64,000 nt of DNA. Origin: Gracilariopsis chorda. Its lineage: Eukaryota > Rhodophyta > Florideophyceae > Gracilariales > Gracilariaceae. Positions 31,480 to 43,501 of the stretch are shown one piece after another. Position 1 is the stretch's first letter, and each line of letters begins with the position of its first letter. The translations under genes and the position numbers were made by a program. The notes beneath the pieces were generated by a model that searched no databases, had not been told where the DNA came from, and saw only the letters and a list, made by a program, of their open reading frames with translations. The DNA lies in the NCBI GenBank assembly GCA_003194525.1, contig NBIV01000103.1, positions 1 through 64,000 on the forward strand, in the 5' to 3' direction.

Positions 31480-32856
31480 GCACAAGAAAGAAGCCGCGTC
31501 TTACCTTCGAGATCGCCTTGCACTTTGATGTCGATGGGGTGGGGGAAAACTCCGCGTTTTGAAAGAAACAGGGAAGGTCGACGTCACGGAAAGCAGAAGG
31601 GTTCGCTTGCTGTGGTTGTATTGTGCAAGGTGTCGCGTCATTAACCTTGTGCATGGAGAAGGAGAAGCAGAAAAAGGAGGCGAAGAGCCTTAGACGTGTG
31701 CAGTATCTAATCACTTGTTTCTGTAACAGTGCCTCTACACCTTCCAGAGTATTGTAAAAGTAAACGGTAACCCTTACCATGTACATAGCTGAACGACTTT
31801 GCGCGTGCACAGACGCAGTGAGTATCGTTTTGTGTCTTGCACCACTCAAGAGTATCTTTTGGCGGATTAAAGGATACGTGGGGTCGCCAATTCCCGGGAA
31901 AAGAAGCGCAGAAGGCTAGCTAGCATTAGATTGCTAACTCTTACCATCCTTCAAACCTCGAAAGCTAATCGCCACAGCAGAAGGCTACCAGAAACCTAAT
32001 CATCACTATATCTATCAGCTCCGGTTTGGTCTCACCTTGAGGTGCCGAGGAGGCCATTGTCATGCGTCCTGATGACGAGTTGCGCATGTCCAGATCAGTC
32101 TATATCAATATGTGCGTATCCACCGCGCCGGAATACTGCGCATTTCTTCGTTCGCCCAGTCTTGATTAGCGGCTGATGGTGCGGCACACTATCGTACACC
32201 GCACGAAGTCACAAAACACTGCCACGGTTTGCTTTTTCTGGTTCCATCCGTTCGTGCTATCTTCACACAGAGCGGCAACTTGCTCCTCCGGCGAGCTGTT
32301 TATCCGGAATCCTGTCCGGTGCAGTGGGACCAAAGATTCCAGCCATTTCATGTTGATCCTGTTAAAGGGTTTCCCGTTACTTTGTGCAGTCTTGCGATCG
32401 CAGAGTTCGAAAAGGCCTGAAACTTGTGCCGTGCTCCAGATTCTTGTATTGTTACGGTACTGTCCATATGAGCGTTGCCCTTTTGTCAGCCAGAGAAACT
32501 CGTGTTTACCAGCAAGAGCATCTCAAGAAGGTGGATCGCCTTGTGCCTTTGTACACGTGATTCTTTTTTGTCAACCAGTCTACGGACATGTTGGGGAACC
32601 CCTTCACTGGTGTCGTTTGTGAGATAACACTTGTGCTGTTCTTCCGACTGGACCAATAGGAGAAGATTTTTCTGCGCTGGTAGCCTTCATCGTAAGACTT
32701 TGTAGCTCAGCGGAGCAAGTTGACCTCAGAATAACCTGCAAACTTCCACCGTTCACGACAAATGGCAAGCCTCTTTTCTTTTACATCAATACGCCTCTAT
32801 CTGTGCTTCCCTTCGATAGTTTCAGGTACCATACATTCGCCTTCAAACGGAAGTAC
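31480..32856. other. 1.4-kb convergent intergenic region
   Basis: Holds the 3' ends of the Sel1-like gene (+) and the vWA/lectin gene (-). Short frames such as 31849-31472 (-) and 32176-32622 (+) show no recognisable motif. I see no transposon ends. Confidence 0.5.
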
Positions 32857-35379
32857 TCAAATGTCCAATCTGTCGTACAGATCACTGGGAGGCTTGGACC
32901 TGTCAACGTTCTTCGAGGGAGATTCAGGGGCTTGTGATTTGGGGAACGGTAGCTGCAAATCATCTTCACTGCGATCTGGAGGAGACGACGGGTCACTGCC
33001 CGGTGGTTCTAACGGAGGACCCTGAACTTTCTCCGGTTTTCGTTTCCGCCTGAAGAATATTATCGCAACTAATGCTGCAAGACCAACAACGATGACCGCC
33101 CCAACCGCACCACCAATCACCGCCCCTGACGATGACTTTTTGTCAGTTGTTTGACATTGCGTGGGACCTGTATCCGAACGGCCACCACAACACCTCCTGT
33201 CGGACTCAGACCTACCTCTGCTGTTTCCCTCTGGGCAAAGAGGGTTGGCGTTCTTTAGCGCGCTATCGTTATCCACGGGGCATCTGTCCGTCTCAGATAA
33301 GTCGCAGTCAACCTTGTGGACTGGTTCGTATACAGTAGTTCTCCTGTCAAATATGGTGTCTTGGGGGCAGATAGAGCTGACGTTTTCTGCAGTCGTTTTC
33401 ACCTCGCATATTGCCATGCGTTTGGAGTCACATGGCTCAATGTTCCAATTACCTGAAGTTCCACGTCTATCCACAGTCACACATGCAGCGATAAGTTCAC
33501 CCTCGTGAAGGCGATTTATGTCTATTTCATAGTCAAAGTTGAAGCTGAAGTCCTTTTTTTCGAATGGTGATCCACTGATCCATTCTAACTCTCTATTCTG
33601 CTCTGCTCGAAGCCCGATCCATGATCCGTCGTAAGCGCTGATAGCAGCGACTAGTTCATTCTTACCGTCGTTGTCCAGAACAGCGAGGTCAGCCCCACTG
33701 CCGAAGGTTCGGCAACTTGCCCGAGCATCCTCCCATGATTCGAGCGTCTCTGATCGAAAGAACAGAGAGCTTCCAGCTCTGTAGCACCTCCAAGGCCTTG
33801 TTTCTCCGACAAGCACATCGGCGCATATTCCACCATATCTAGCCCGAAGCTTCTGCTGAGCACATGAATCCGGTTTTCTCGGGCTGCAACTCCTTCTTTC
33901 TTTCCGAATTTGGTCCTCAATGGCATCTCTTGCAGCGTCGCTGCCACCAACTCTGTCCGCGACCTCTGTGATAGTAATATCAACGCCGCTCACGCCAACA
34001 AGAGCATTTGTCTCTCTTTCGTACACCGGCTTTGCGATCGTGATCATATCGCCCAGTCCAAACCCATCAATGTATATGTCCGAAGTGTACTCTCTGCTCG
34101 TCTGCGTGAGAGACCCTATATCGGTATATGCGGAAAGGGCCGAGTCTGATGACTCATCGGGCTCCACTTGATGCCACACGCTTGCAGCAGCGGATTCACA
34201 AACAATACTCCTTGCCACCCGCTGGGCATCATTGTCCTTTCCTTCTGTGAATGACACGATGGAAACTCTTCTGTTTCCCATACCGTTCTGCTTCGCTCTT
34301 ACAGCGTTTACAATTTCGGCTGTGCACGTACACTCGCTAGCAGATTGGTCGTTACAATCTTGGAAGCAAGCCGGGGCGTTCCCAGCTAGAACAACGATAA
34401 TCCTTGAGCATAAACTTGACCGCCGTTGCGTTTCCGACTCCTGTAGAATATCGAATGCCTTTTCGATGGCTTCTTTCATGACCGGCTTACCCGGGGAGGG
34501 TGATAGTCTGCGTACAGCCTGAACAAGTGTTTCTTTGAAGCTTTCGTCTGCTTGTCGAAGGGTAGATGGCGAACCCGAAGATGCGAGCACCTCAGCTTTG
34601 TCGCCTGAAACAGCGATAACAGCGACGAAGTCATCACGCTGCAACCTCTCCAGCTCGCTTAAGAACGCCTTTCGCAAGACCTTTTCAGTGGTGGTTAATG
34701 AGGTGCGGTCAAACAGAAACACCACGTCCTTGCTACCAGAGGCAGCTGCAATATACCATGGCCGTGTCATGGGGACAAAGCCACACGTTTGAAGACTGGG
34801 TTCACTGCGAGGATGTGCGGCACTAGGGTACGTCATCATAAGGCCCGTATTGGAGGCAACATACAGCCAACTTCGCAACTTGTGCTTGTTAAACGCTTCA
34901 CGAAGAGAGGGTTGAATACGTTTAAACGCACATACATCTCGACGGAGTTCGAGACTTCTCACCTCGATGTTCTGTACGCGTCCTGTTCTCTTGTGACGTA
35001 GCGTATTTGACGGGAGGGTGAGTGAGGGTGTACGCAGACTGAGTAAGCGATTTCGTGGGATACAGCTTTCCGAACAGAAGTCGGACTGTCCCACGGTTTG
35101 AAGCAAACTGGAACATTTGTAGTCTTTTCCAAACGAATCATGTGAGCATGCGTTTGGAAGACACTCTCCGTCATTGCAGTTCTGCGCGGCGCGGCAACGT
35201 GCAGAGCGTTCGAGGGTGTTTATCAGTTGCGAAGATACGTCACTCAAGGCTTCAATTTTCTCGTTGTAGAGCTGATTGAAGCGTTCGTTGGCGAGGGAGG
35301 TGAGCACTGATGTGCAAAGGAGTGCTAGAAATAGCGCGGGCTTGGCGGAGGTGGAAGACATGTTGTTGGAGGGATTCAA
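32857..35379 (-). CDS. Type I membrane protein: vWA + Cache + C-type lectin, 840 aa
   Basis: Intact frame encoding a cell-surface receptor-like protein. Order: signal peptide (1-30); Cys-rich segment (61-106); first Cache-like half ending RPWYIAAASGSKDVVFLF (206-223); vWA domain (about 217-390); second Cache half with DMITIAKPVYE and LVGVSGVDITI (444-470); C-type lectin domain (about 520-660) with SWIGL (586-590), LEW (598-600), GNWNIEPC (643-650) and paired cysteines at C532, C556, C633, C650 and C658. Then a Cys-rich stalk (671-742), one membrane helix (751-776), RRKRK stop-transfer and a Pro-rich cytoplasmic tail. A vWA nested in a Cache domain is the architecture of animal calcium-channel alpha2-delta and CACHD1. 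The MIDAS is degenerate: D224 remains, but the Ser/Ser, Thr and second Asp are replaced. The ligand is unknown. Confidence 0.88.
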   Translation of the reverse strand: MNPSNNMSSTSAKPALFLALLCTSVLTSLANERFNQLYNEKIEALSDVSSQLINTLERSARCRAAQNCNDGECLPNACSHDSFGKDYKCSSLLQTVGQSDFCSESCIPRNRLLSLRTPSLTLPSNTLRHKRTGRVQNIEVRSLELRRDVCAFKRIQPSLREAFNKHKLRSWLYVASNTGLMMTYPSAAHPRSEPSLQTCGFVPMTRPWYIAAASGSKDVVFLFDRTSLTTTEKVLRKAFLSELERLQRDDFVAVIAVSGDKAEVLASSGSPSTLRQADESFKETLVQAVRRLSPSPGKPVMKEAIEKAFDILQESETQRRSSLCSRIIVVLAGNAPACFQDCNDQSASECTCTAEIVNAVRAKQNGMGNRRVSIVSFTEGKDNDAQRVARSIVCESAAASVWHQVEPDESSDSALSAYTDIGSLTQTSREYTSDIYIDGFGLGDMITIAKPVYERETNALVGVSGVDITITEVADRVGGSDAARDAIEDQIRKERRSCSPRKPDSCAQQKLRARYGGICADVLVGETRPWRCYRAGSSLFFRSETLESWEDARASCRTFGSGADLAVLDNDGKNELVAAISAYDGSWIGLRAEQNRELEWISGSPFEKKDFSFNFDYEIDINRLHEGELIAACVTVDRRGTSGNWNIEPCDSKRMAICEVKTTAENVSSICPQDTIFDRRTTVYEPVHKVDCDLSETDRCPVDNDSALKNANPLCPEGNSRGRSESDRRCCGGRSDTGPTQCQTTDKKSSSGAVIGGAVGAVIVVGLAALVAIIFFRRKRKPEKVQGPPLEPPGSDPSSPPDRSEDDLQLPFPKSQAPESPSKNVDRSKPPSDLYDRLDI

Positions 35380-36303
35380 AGCAGAAGGAGAGTGATCACG
35401 TTGATCGGGAAGACGAGTTCTGCGTCCGGGGTATGGTCCAAGAAGCGTTGAACTTCAGTTGGGCAATGAAGGAATGGTAGTATGCGCAATCGCACAGGGC
35501 TGGAATGGAGGTCGTGGCAAAGCAGAGCAATGCGGAGAGCGGTCACGAGTGAACTCTTACACTCAGCTGGAAGAGAGGTGAGTTGGCGTGCAAAAGGTTT
35601 GAGTGGTTAGCGGGAACCTTTTGCAGTTGGTAGCGCATTGGCGTGGCAGCATAGCCTTGCGTAATTTGTGGCGGCATTCACGTTGGTCATGAGATATGTG
35701 AACAGATGAGTCCGGTGAGAAGATGGCAACGAAGCATGTCGGAAGCAGCATGCGCCTGCAGGATGATTCGCGATAGAATTGAGGCACCCATACTGGTCCA
35801 GTAGTAAGGTTTAACCCACAGATTTCATTGGCTAAGGCGTTAGGGTAGCGAACCTGTACCGACCGAATAAGGTGGTCGGCGAGCGAGGCAAGTACTAGAG
35901 GTTTTGGTCAAAAGAGGTGTGGGCGGTACGTGCGACGCAGCGAGTTTAGACGTAGAGTTATTGTTTGGGTACCTTTGGTAAAGACGGTGGCATGCTTGGT
36001 GTTTGTGTCCAAGGTTGCATATTGTACAGAGAGGTGGAGAGAGATTGAAAGCTGTTTTCGATACGGCGACCAGGCGACTCGGGATGTTAGAGCATATCTA
36101 TTGTGCCTCTTACATGAAATTTAGAGCCAGAGTTTTAGAGTAGGGAATTTGTATTCCGTCTCCAAATACCCATTTCGAGAATCGTTTAGGCCCTGTCTAC
36201 ATTAGGACCCAGCTGGATGCGGTTGCCTAGTTTGTTTCACGGAGGAGCCTAAATTTAGATGTCCTACAAATTTTTGGGCAATATACTAGTCGTTATACGG
36301 CTA
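35380..36303. other. 0.9-kb upstream region of the vWA/lectin gene
   Basis: No gene recognised. The first few hundred bases should contain the promoter and leader of the minus-strand gene. The region ends at the 3' terminus of Helitron element V; base 36303 (A on plus, T on minus) is the flanking target T. Confidence 0.5.
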
Positions 36304-36312
36304 CAAGGAAAA

Positions 36313-36344
36313 GCGGCCTTCGGCCGCAGGCGGCGCTTCGCGCC
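36313..36344 (-). repeat. Double 3'-terminal hairpin of element V
   Basis: GCGGCC-TTC-GGCCGC (36313-36327) and GGCGC-TTC-GCGCC (36332-36344), given on the plus strand. Related double hairpins sit next to the CTTG ends of elements Y, W and T (near 42815, 44011-44040 and 50704-50738). The terminus is 9 nt beyond the outer hairpin. Confidence 0.8.
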
Positions 36345-36411
36345 ACAGCCAAAAGTTTGCATAAGATATCCGCACAAATTTTAGTTTACGCATAAACTAA
36401 ACTATGTCAAA

Positions 36412-39400
36412 TTAATGACGCCTCTCTACAAATTTCAACAGCTTCTTGTAGAACAGTTTTTTTGATGCTCTCTGGCACTGGATAGAAATCATGCGCATTT
36501 CGGGACGTCTCGGCTTCATTATGCCGCAATAACACATCAACATATGTTCCCACCCGCGAAAGTACAACATAGACCTGAACCGGAAAAAAGAAGTTACTTT
36601 CGTTTGAAAGTCAAATATCATTTTCTTCAGCTTTTGTCCTTTCCCTTTGTGCACAGTTGCTGCAAATGCCAATCTGATGGAAAACTTTCGACGTTTGATT
36701 TTCACATCTGAAAACTCAAAAACAAAGTCTATGCAGTGCAGTAGAAAGCTTCGCTGAATTTCTCCATTTTCATTAATGCCCGAAAATCGAATCACTTTGC
36801 GATAAACACTGGTAACGATAAACATCTTTCCATTCAGCAAGTGCGGATGAAGTATGTTTCGAGTCATCATAACAAGAACATCCAACTTCAGTTTCAAAGG
36901 GTGGCGCGGGACTCCAGTTGGAGCGTAATTATACGTCGGTTCAGGTCCATTGATACTATTTGTGTGAAATTTTTCACCGGTTGGCCCTTGATTGGGAACG
37001 ATCGTCGTTGCAGACGTCAAGTCAAACATCCTTCCTGGGAAATACTCCAATGCGTTCTGGTTATGTTCCTCCACTAATTGATTTGTTGGCATAACAATCA
37101 ATCGGTTGACCTTGACATATTCTTTCTTTCGTGTTGTAAATCATTTCCAAAGCCACTTTTATGCTTCGTGTACATCTGATGTAGACATGAGTGGAAGCCT
37201 TGCAGATGCTGGAAACGTCCCACGACCAAGACTGAGCAAAACTTTTGCAAAAACTAGATCATCTTGTTGACGAACCTGTTCTGTTAGTCTGAGAACTTTG
37301 ACTCTTCTATCCCAAAGCTCGCAGGAGTACCATGGAAGCCCCCGTAGGAGACTCACTGGAATAATACGAAATTTTTCCATCCTTTTTGGATACTGTTCTC
37401 GTTCTTGGAACCACTGGAAGCGGTTGCATATCGTCGCCTGCCATAACTACCACCATGCCTCCAAAGTCTTTCGTAGATTTTCTTAAGTCCTTCAGTATGG
37501 TGTTTAAAATCTCGAAGAGCATTTTCGGGCACTTTGAAGCCTCATCAGCTACCATCAAAACAGTCTTCCGTATTAGTTCTGCTCTCTGTGATCGTGGTCC
37601 GTACTTGGAAAGTGTGCAACGCTCTCTACTTTGCAAATCTTTGTTTTCATCAACTCCCAATCCAAGCAAACTATGCAAAGTTCTTCCACCTTCATATAAG
37701 GCAGCAGCAATACCTGTTGTGGCTGTCATCTGCACCAATAGGCCTTCGTGCTCAACAATATCTCTCCGCAAAGATAGGAGATAGGTCTTCCCTGTCCCCG
37801 CTAGTTCTTGTAACAAGAAAACGCTTCCGTATGTGTTGAGTCTTTCAGACTCTCCCATTCTCTCTCGGTATTGTATTTCTCTCAGTAGTTTGTCAATACT
37901 TGCTTCTGGCCTTCTTTCAGATCATCATATCGCTCTTTTAACCTTCACCTGGACCTCGAAGAAGAGCTGCGACGTACTTCAGCTTTTTCCTCTGCTAATT
38001 GCAGTTAGCTCTTTCTGAGATGAAGTTTTCATACAGTATGATGAAAGAAGGGATCATTTCTGATAAGCCGAATGCCATGTCTGTCCGAAATCTCAATGAT
38101 TCTTCGAAGTAGTTCTTCTCTTCTTTGTGCTCTGTTTCCCTCGGTTATATCTTCAGTTAGAGCTCGTTCGTGCTTTTCAATCACAGTTTTAGGATTTACC
38201 CCTTGTTGTAAGGAAGTGACGACCAATTAACACAGCTCAGCAGGAGTAGAATGGTATCTTACTTCCTGACCAAAAGCCGTTTCGTACTCTTCACCATAGA
38301 TATATAATCCACGGGCTACTGCCCCTTCTCTATAAGTTGAGTAGGATTCGTTCCCAACACGTTTCAGATCATCAAAGGAGCTGAATGCAGAGTTCATAAG
38401 CAATATTCGAAGACCGAAGAGTTCGGGATTTGTGGGAGAAGCAAATCTAACTCGAGTCACAGTTCGATCATTTTCGGATCGCTGCACGACGTACATTTGT
38501 GGACTTCCTCCATCCCGAGTAGAGTAAGACTCTGGTACAGAGCAGGGTAGCTTATCTTATACACGTACAGTCTTGTAGTATGTCATTTAGTCCAAGTCCA
38601 TGTAACGGGAGGGTCGTTTGAAATATCTTTCCAGCAGGGAAGACTTCAGACGTCTAGGCAGTCTTACGTTTCGAATCAAAACCTGTCCCTCTCCACGGAG
38701 ATGTATGTCAAGTGCCTGTACAGTTGGATTGATGCAAATATGCCTGAACTCAAAGAGAATCCATGCAGCTTCAACCACGCCCACCACTCTCGCTCTCATG
38801 TACGCCCTGATCTCATTTTGAAGCATTTCGCTCTGTGCCCTTGATTGGCTTTCCGTTCAACTTGATACAACCAAATCCCGTTCTTTGGCACTCTTGAAAG
38901 CATACTTCATCAGGTACGCTACAGCACTGCCACCTTGGGTTCTTTCAACATTGACGTGAGCCTTGTACTTCATTGTGAGATCTGGATTGTAGGGAACCAC
39001 TTTCAAATCTTATGTTCTTCTTCTTCGGTAGGTCACTCGGTTTGTGTACCCATTTATCGTTGTTTGGGCCACAATTTCTTGTCGATCATACCCGAAGCAG
39101 CAACTCCCGTCAGAGATACGACCACGGCAATATGGAGAGTGTCTGTGCACATTCAATTTCTTCACCAATTTTCTGAGTTCCTGGTCTTCAGGCGAGTCAC
39201 CCGGAGGCAGTTAGGCTTTGATCGAAGTGTCAATGATCTCAGGTTCTTCAATTACGCCCCCCTCCAAACAAAGAGTAATGTGATGATGTGCAGTAGTTCT
39301 ATCCTGGAACTCAAGCTTGGCGGCAATCCCAATGCATTTCAATCCAAAAAGCTCTTCTGAATTATTCTGTAGATCCTTCATGATTGAATTTGCATACTGG

Positions 39401-41231
39401 TTGTACACTCTTGCAATAAGATCTGGCCTATCAGAAGGACGGCATCTGTCTCCCTGTGGAGAAAATGCTCCGGTGTTTTCATTGTCCATACTAATCCTTT
39501 TCATCTCTTCCCGCCATATGTTCATTGTGACTGCGACGAAAAGCGTCAGGGAGCCCAGGCGAGCTACGATTGCTTGGACATCCAGTCATTTTTGTCTCCA
39601 GTACGCCGGAGAGTTTTTTTTTTATTACCTGGAAGGAACAGTTTATCGGGAGGGCCAAGCTCATCTGTTCCGGTATGGGTTTCAGCCCGCAGCTCCCGTT
39701 CTTCAACCATTCTCACCTGTTTTGTTTCCAAGTAACGAAATCTCAAGTCTTCAATGTTTGTGCTAGTACGAAGCAACAATCGCTGAAGAAGAGTACCAGA
39801 GTTCTTCAGCACATTATCGGTATACAGTCTTCGCTTAGAGTGTTCTGCCCATGTCAGACCCCTTTCGTCTCGGTTGTTCGCATCCATTGATGAAATATAT
39901 GTTGCTGTATCATACGGGGCATGAATCTCACCGTAAGGGTAGAGCAGTAGAAAAGCTCCTTTCTCAGCGTTCATTGAATCAGGCTTGAAACGCTTGTACT
40001 TGACAACTCGACGTCGAATATTAACGGTTGACATGTGATGGAATTCTCTTCCCCCTACCAGCTGGGCAACTGGGGCTTCCGACCTGAACAGTCCACTTGC
40101 CTCTACGACGAAAGCTCTCATTGCAAGAGGTCTGCCTCGGATGTCTTCTGGTAACGGTCTCGCACCGGAGCTCACCTCGTTTTGGGCTTCATGGGCACCT
40201 TTATAATTATGGACAAGTAATCCTTCTTGAATAGCGTTTGCAGAGATGTCCAGAGTAGAATCGTCCGCGTTTGATCTCCTGCGGACACTTTCATCTGGTC
40301 TGAACAACTTTCTATATCTCTGTCGGACAATATCTGGTCTTGGTTGCATGAGATCGTATGAATTTGGAACCAAGTATCGAGTATTCGGGTTAGACACCAT
40401 TCTTCTCGGGAAATAATAATAATAATCTCGTGAATTAAGACTGGGAGGACCTTCCAACCACAAATTGTGTAGCGCACGTCCTTGCCAGGAACAGAAAGAG
40501 ACACATTGCCTTGAAGTCGAAGAAATGATGGTCCTCCACCCCGAACGTACTTTATATCCTTGAATGTGATAACGGTTGCAAATAACACATTTAAGTGTGT
40601 TCATAGCGTTTGAAAAGAACGTAAGCGCTATATGTCTTTAAGTTGCGAATTGATATGCACTCGTCTGAAAGAAACTCCGAGCTACCTGGAGCTTTTATAT
40701 TCACATCATGTTCCTTCAGTCTCTGCATCAAGCAGAAATGCGCCACAATACTTGCACATACGAATACAAAGCTCCCATCCCGAATCTTTCAGAGTACATC
40801 GAGTTGCTCGATGGCCGTTTGCACCGCACGTCCCGCAAAAAGCTTGAAGTGTGCTACTGATTGGTTTTTACTCCGGATATGAAGAGCTCGGACGTGCGAG
40901 GCCTTGACGAATATTTTCTGCCCTTGCATCCCAGACATATTTTGCTCCATAGTGAATGCCTTGGCGAGGTCTCCCAGCGAACTGCACAACCGTTCTATCT
41001 CGTTCCTGTTGAATGCCGGAAGAATGAGAAGAGTTCAAGTAATATCTCTTCAGGGTTATGAGGTTCCATAACATTTTGGGGAAGCTCGGTTCTAGTTCCT
41101 AAGTCTACCTGGGCAAGCTCATCGGTTATGTCTCGATGATGCACGGGCTGTATATTCTCTCTTGGACGACGGCCTGCTCCTGACCGGCGTCCATCAATTT
41201 TTGATGGCGGTCGATGCAACGAAGAGCTCAT
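36412..41231 (-). pseudogene. Helitron family 2 Rep-helicase gene, decayed
   Basis: Gene pieces in several frames on the minus strand. N-terminal part 40604-39564 includes LLYPYGEIHAPYD and a Cys motif (CVICNRYH). The Rep motif is in 39525-39211: LEFQDRTTAHHHITLCLE, so both histidines of the HUH motif are kept. Blocks 38826-38587 and 38496-38227 follow. The Pif1-type helicase starts in 37858-37307 with QELAGTGKTYLL (Walker A), VADEAS (Walker B) and GDDMQPLPVV. The C-terminal part 37101-36412 includes TVHKGKGQKL. The pieces lie in order but are separated by many stops and frame changes, so the gene is dead and older-looking than family 1. Frames at 40995-41231 may be the extreme N-terminus; this is unsure. 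Confidence 0.8.
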
Positions 41232-42373
41232 GTCAGACTGCGGGAACCGAAGAGAGATTGCGATAGGTAGTCATCACTTTTCGATGGAACATGTACCGTC
41301 TCTGCTCCTTAAGTAGAGAACTGGTGTTGCAAAATAGTTTCCCGCCTGACATATACGTATATATATTGTCTTCATTGTCTCAAGATGTTCCTGACATCAG
41401 CAATACCTTGACAGTTTACATACGTAGTACTTTACTAAGTACATATGCATTGCATTCTTATTCGTTCTTAGTTTCAGACGTCAATACATATCGAGTACGA
41501 TTAACCTACGTATGCAACGTATAGTTAGTTCCTATTCTTGTTACAGCGTTCTAAGTTTGTAGAAATGTGTGGCTTAAGTATGCACTACATAGATTAAAAC
41601 CATTTTTGTTAGAAGGGTATACGTTTGCAGTACTGCGCAGCCTACGTATGCACTGCGTAAACTATAATTATTCTTGATAGAAGGGTAAACGTAGGTTGTA
41701 CTATACTTTATTTATTTTTGTTGTTTGAATAGGATACGCTTGTATTTTACCTATTGTCTAGTGTGCTGACGATTATGTACTTAATCTAGGACGTACCCTA
41801 AAGTTGCAGAAAACGTTTCTCCAAGCAGCCAACTACAACTTATTTCACTCTACTTCTTCATTTCAACTATCGTCTAACACCATGGCCGATATGTCCCAAA
41901 GAGAGATTCGCTACCTACAACTATGCCTTTTGCGCGACCGTAAGGATGCTGTTCTACCGCGCTTGGGCACATTATTGGAAAATTTTGCATAATACAGGCT
42001 GCGTTGAAGCACATTGATGTGCACGGTGGCGATGTTAATTGGTTTCTTTGGAAGAGATTTTGTGCTCCATTGGCCCGAAAATCGACACTGTGTACACGTA
42101 ATTGAGAGACTACCACGTGATTGGACACCGCAAGGATTTTCCTGTTCGCTGGCCGTCAGAGATATCCGCGTTTGAGACAGGTTCAACGGGGCTAATAGAA
42201 GTTGAGGCTGTCGAGAGTGACAGATCGTACACGTGCTCGACTGATTCGCGCCAGTAGGGCAAATCCTTTGAGTACCATTGGCTAGTCGTTTGGAGGGAAA
42301 TTAATGTGCGTTTATTGATGTATTCTAAGGGGTCAACTTGCTCGTTGTCAGAGCAATCCATTGGTAGGTTAGA

Positions 42374-42805
42374 CAAGGGTAAGAAGGGCCTTCGGCCCTA
42401 CCATTTTCCTGCAGTTGCAAAGTCTGCATCTTGCCTGCAGGAAAGAGTGGTAGGGCCGCCCTACCACACTTTTCTGCCGTTGTGACGTGCATTTTGCCTG
42501 CAGGAAAGAGTGGTAAGGACGCCCTACCACACTTTTCTGCATTTGTGACGTCTGCATCTCGCCTGCAAGAAAACGTAGTAGGGCCGGAGCTTGAGCGGTC
42601 ACAAACGTGAGAACCAAACGTTTTGGTTGTCCAAAACGTTGGATTATCATTGGCGCAAGTACCGAAAAGTCTCAAAAATTGAACGTGAAACACGATTTTG
42701 GGTGCTGGCGCAGTTTACCCCAATAAAACCAAATCGTGCATTTTACTAAATTTTGAAGGGGTGCAAAGGCCGTTGTCGCACAAATCCTTAGTTAGGTTAG
42801 AGAGA
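42374..42805 (-). mobile_element. Short non-autonomous Helitron, element X (432 bp)
   Basis: 5' end at 42805 reads TCTCTCTAACCTAACTAAGG, similar to that of element V. The 3' end at 42374 has hairpin GGGCC-GAA-GGCCC and ends ...TTACCCTTG. No gene. Most of its 3' half is tandem repeat (42397-42590). Both ends abut neighbouring elements directly. Confidence 0.65.
42397..42590 (-). repeat. 63-65-bp tandem repeats inside element X
   Basis: Units begin GCCTGCAGGAAAGAGTGG at 42433 and 42496 and in diverged form at 42561, with a partial copy before 42433. Each full unit contains a near-palindrome (GTGGTAGGGC / GCCCTACCAC), so every unit can fold into a hairpin. Confidence 0.75.
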
Positions 42806-43501
42806 CAAGAGAAAGCGGCCTTAGGCCGCGGGCGGCGCTGCGCGCCGCTGAATGAAGGTGACTTTGAGGGATCTGCAGGCCGTTTCTGCTTGCTATCGCT
42901 CGCAAATGGCCTGCAAATCAATGAGGGCCACGGCGTCGAGAGAAAATATAGAATAAAGTTTCAATCGAGCGCTAGCGCGTTTCTGCTTGGCGGGAAGTGC
43001 AGTTGTGGATATAGAGTACACTAGATTGTAATTGGCTGGGATTGCCAAACTGACTGCAGTGCCAGCCACTGAGCAGCAGCAGCAGTCAATGTGAATTGTG
43101 CTGCACTGGCGCAGTGCAAGAAAACCAGCCACGTGTCGCGCAAGCCAGCGACTGCTGAGTGGCTGGCACTGCAGTCATTTACTGTACTGCCAGCCACTGA
43201 GCAGCAAGCAGGCAATCAACATGCCGCAGCAGCCAATGCACCCTACGCTTTGCATCTGCTGCTGCTGCTGCTGCTGCTCAACGTTTTAAGTGGTAGGACG
43301 GCATTGCGCAAAATGTGCGTTTTGCATGTGTGTACAGAGGCGTGCAAAGCTCTTTGGTTGCACAACGCCTTCTATCAGTCAACCACACCCCCCTCATACA
43401 CGAACAAATCATTTAGAGTGGGAGATGTTGAGGTAGGTTGGAGTTAGTTAGGTTAAGAGAGAGAGAGAAAGGTTGTCGCACAAATATTTAGTTAGATTAG
43501 A
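42806..43501 (-). mobile_element. Short non-autonomous Helitron, element Y (696 bp)
   Basis: 3' end at 42806 (…CTCTTG) with hairpin GCGGCC-TTA-GGCCGC (42815-42829) and a second hairpin GCGGCGC-TGC-GCGCCGC just inside. The 5' end at 43501 starts TCTAATCTAAC, like those of X and V. An alternative, shorter 5' end near 43433 (TCAACATCTCCC) resembles that of element Z, so the left-over piece could be a separate remnant. It contains a conserved inverted repeat (about 43150-43207) and a CTG run (43255-43279). No gene. Confidence 0.6.

Larger units (their letters stand above)
36304..42373 (-). mobile_element. Helitron family 2, element V (6,070 bp)
   Basis: Minus-strand Helitron. Its 5' end at 42373 reads TCTAACCTACCAATGG; its 3' end at 36304 reads ...GGCCGCTTTTCCTTG followed by host T. 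Two GC hairpins lie near the 3' end (36313-36327 and 36332-36344). Length matches family 1 although the sequence is different. It contains a decayed Rep-helicase gene (36412-41231). The 5' end directly abuts the CTTG end of element X, with no spacer. About 1.1 kb of AT-rich leader separates the 5' end from the gene. Confidence 0.78.

Noticed and set aside
36304-36344. GC-rich hairpins as bacterial-type terminators
   Set aside because: The DNA is eukaryotic, and the hairpins recur at fixed distances from CTTG element ends, which fits a Helitron terminal role.
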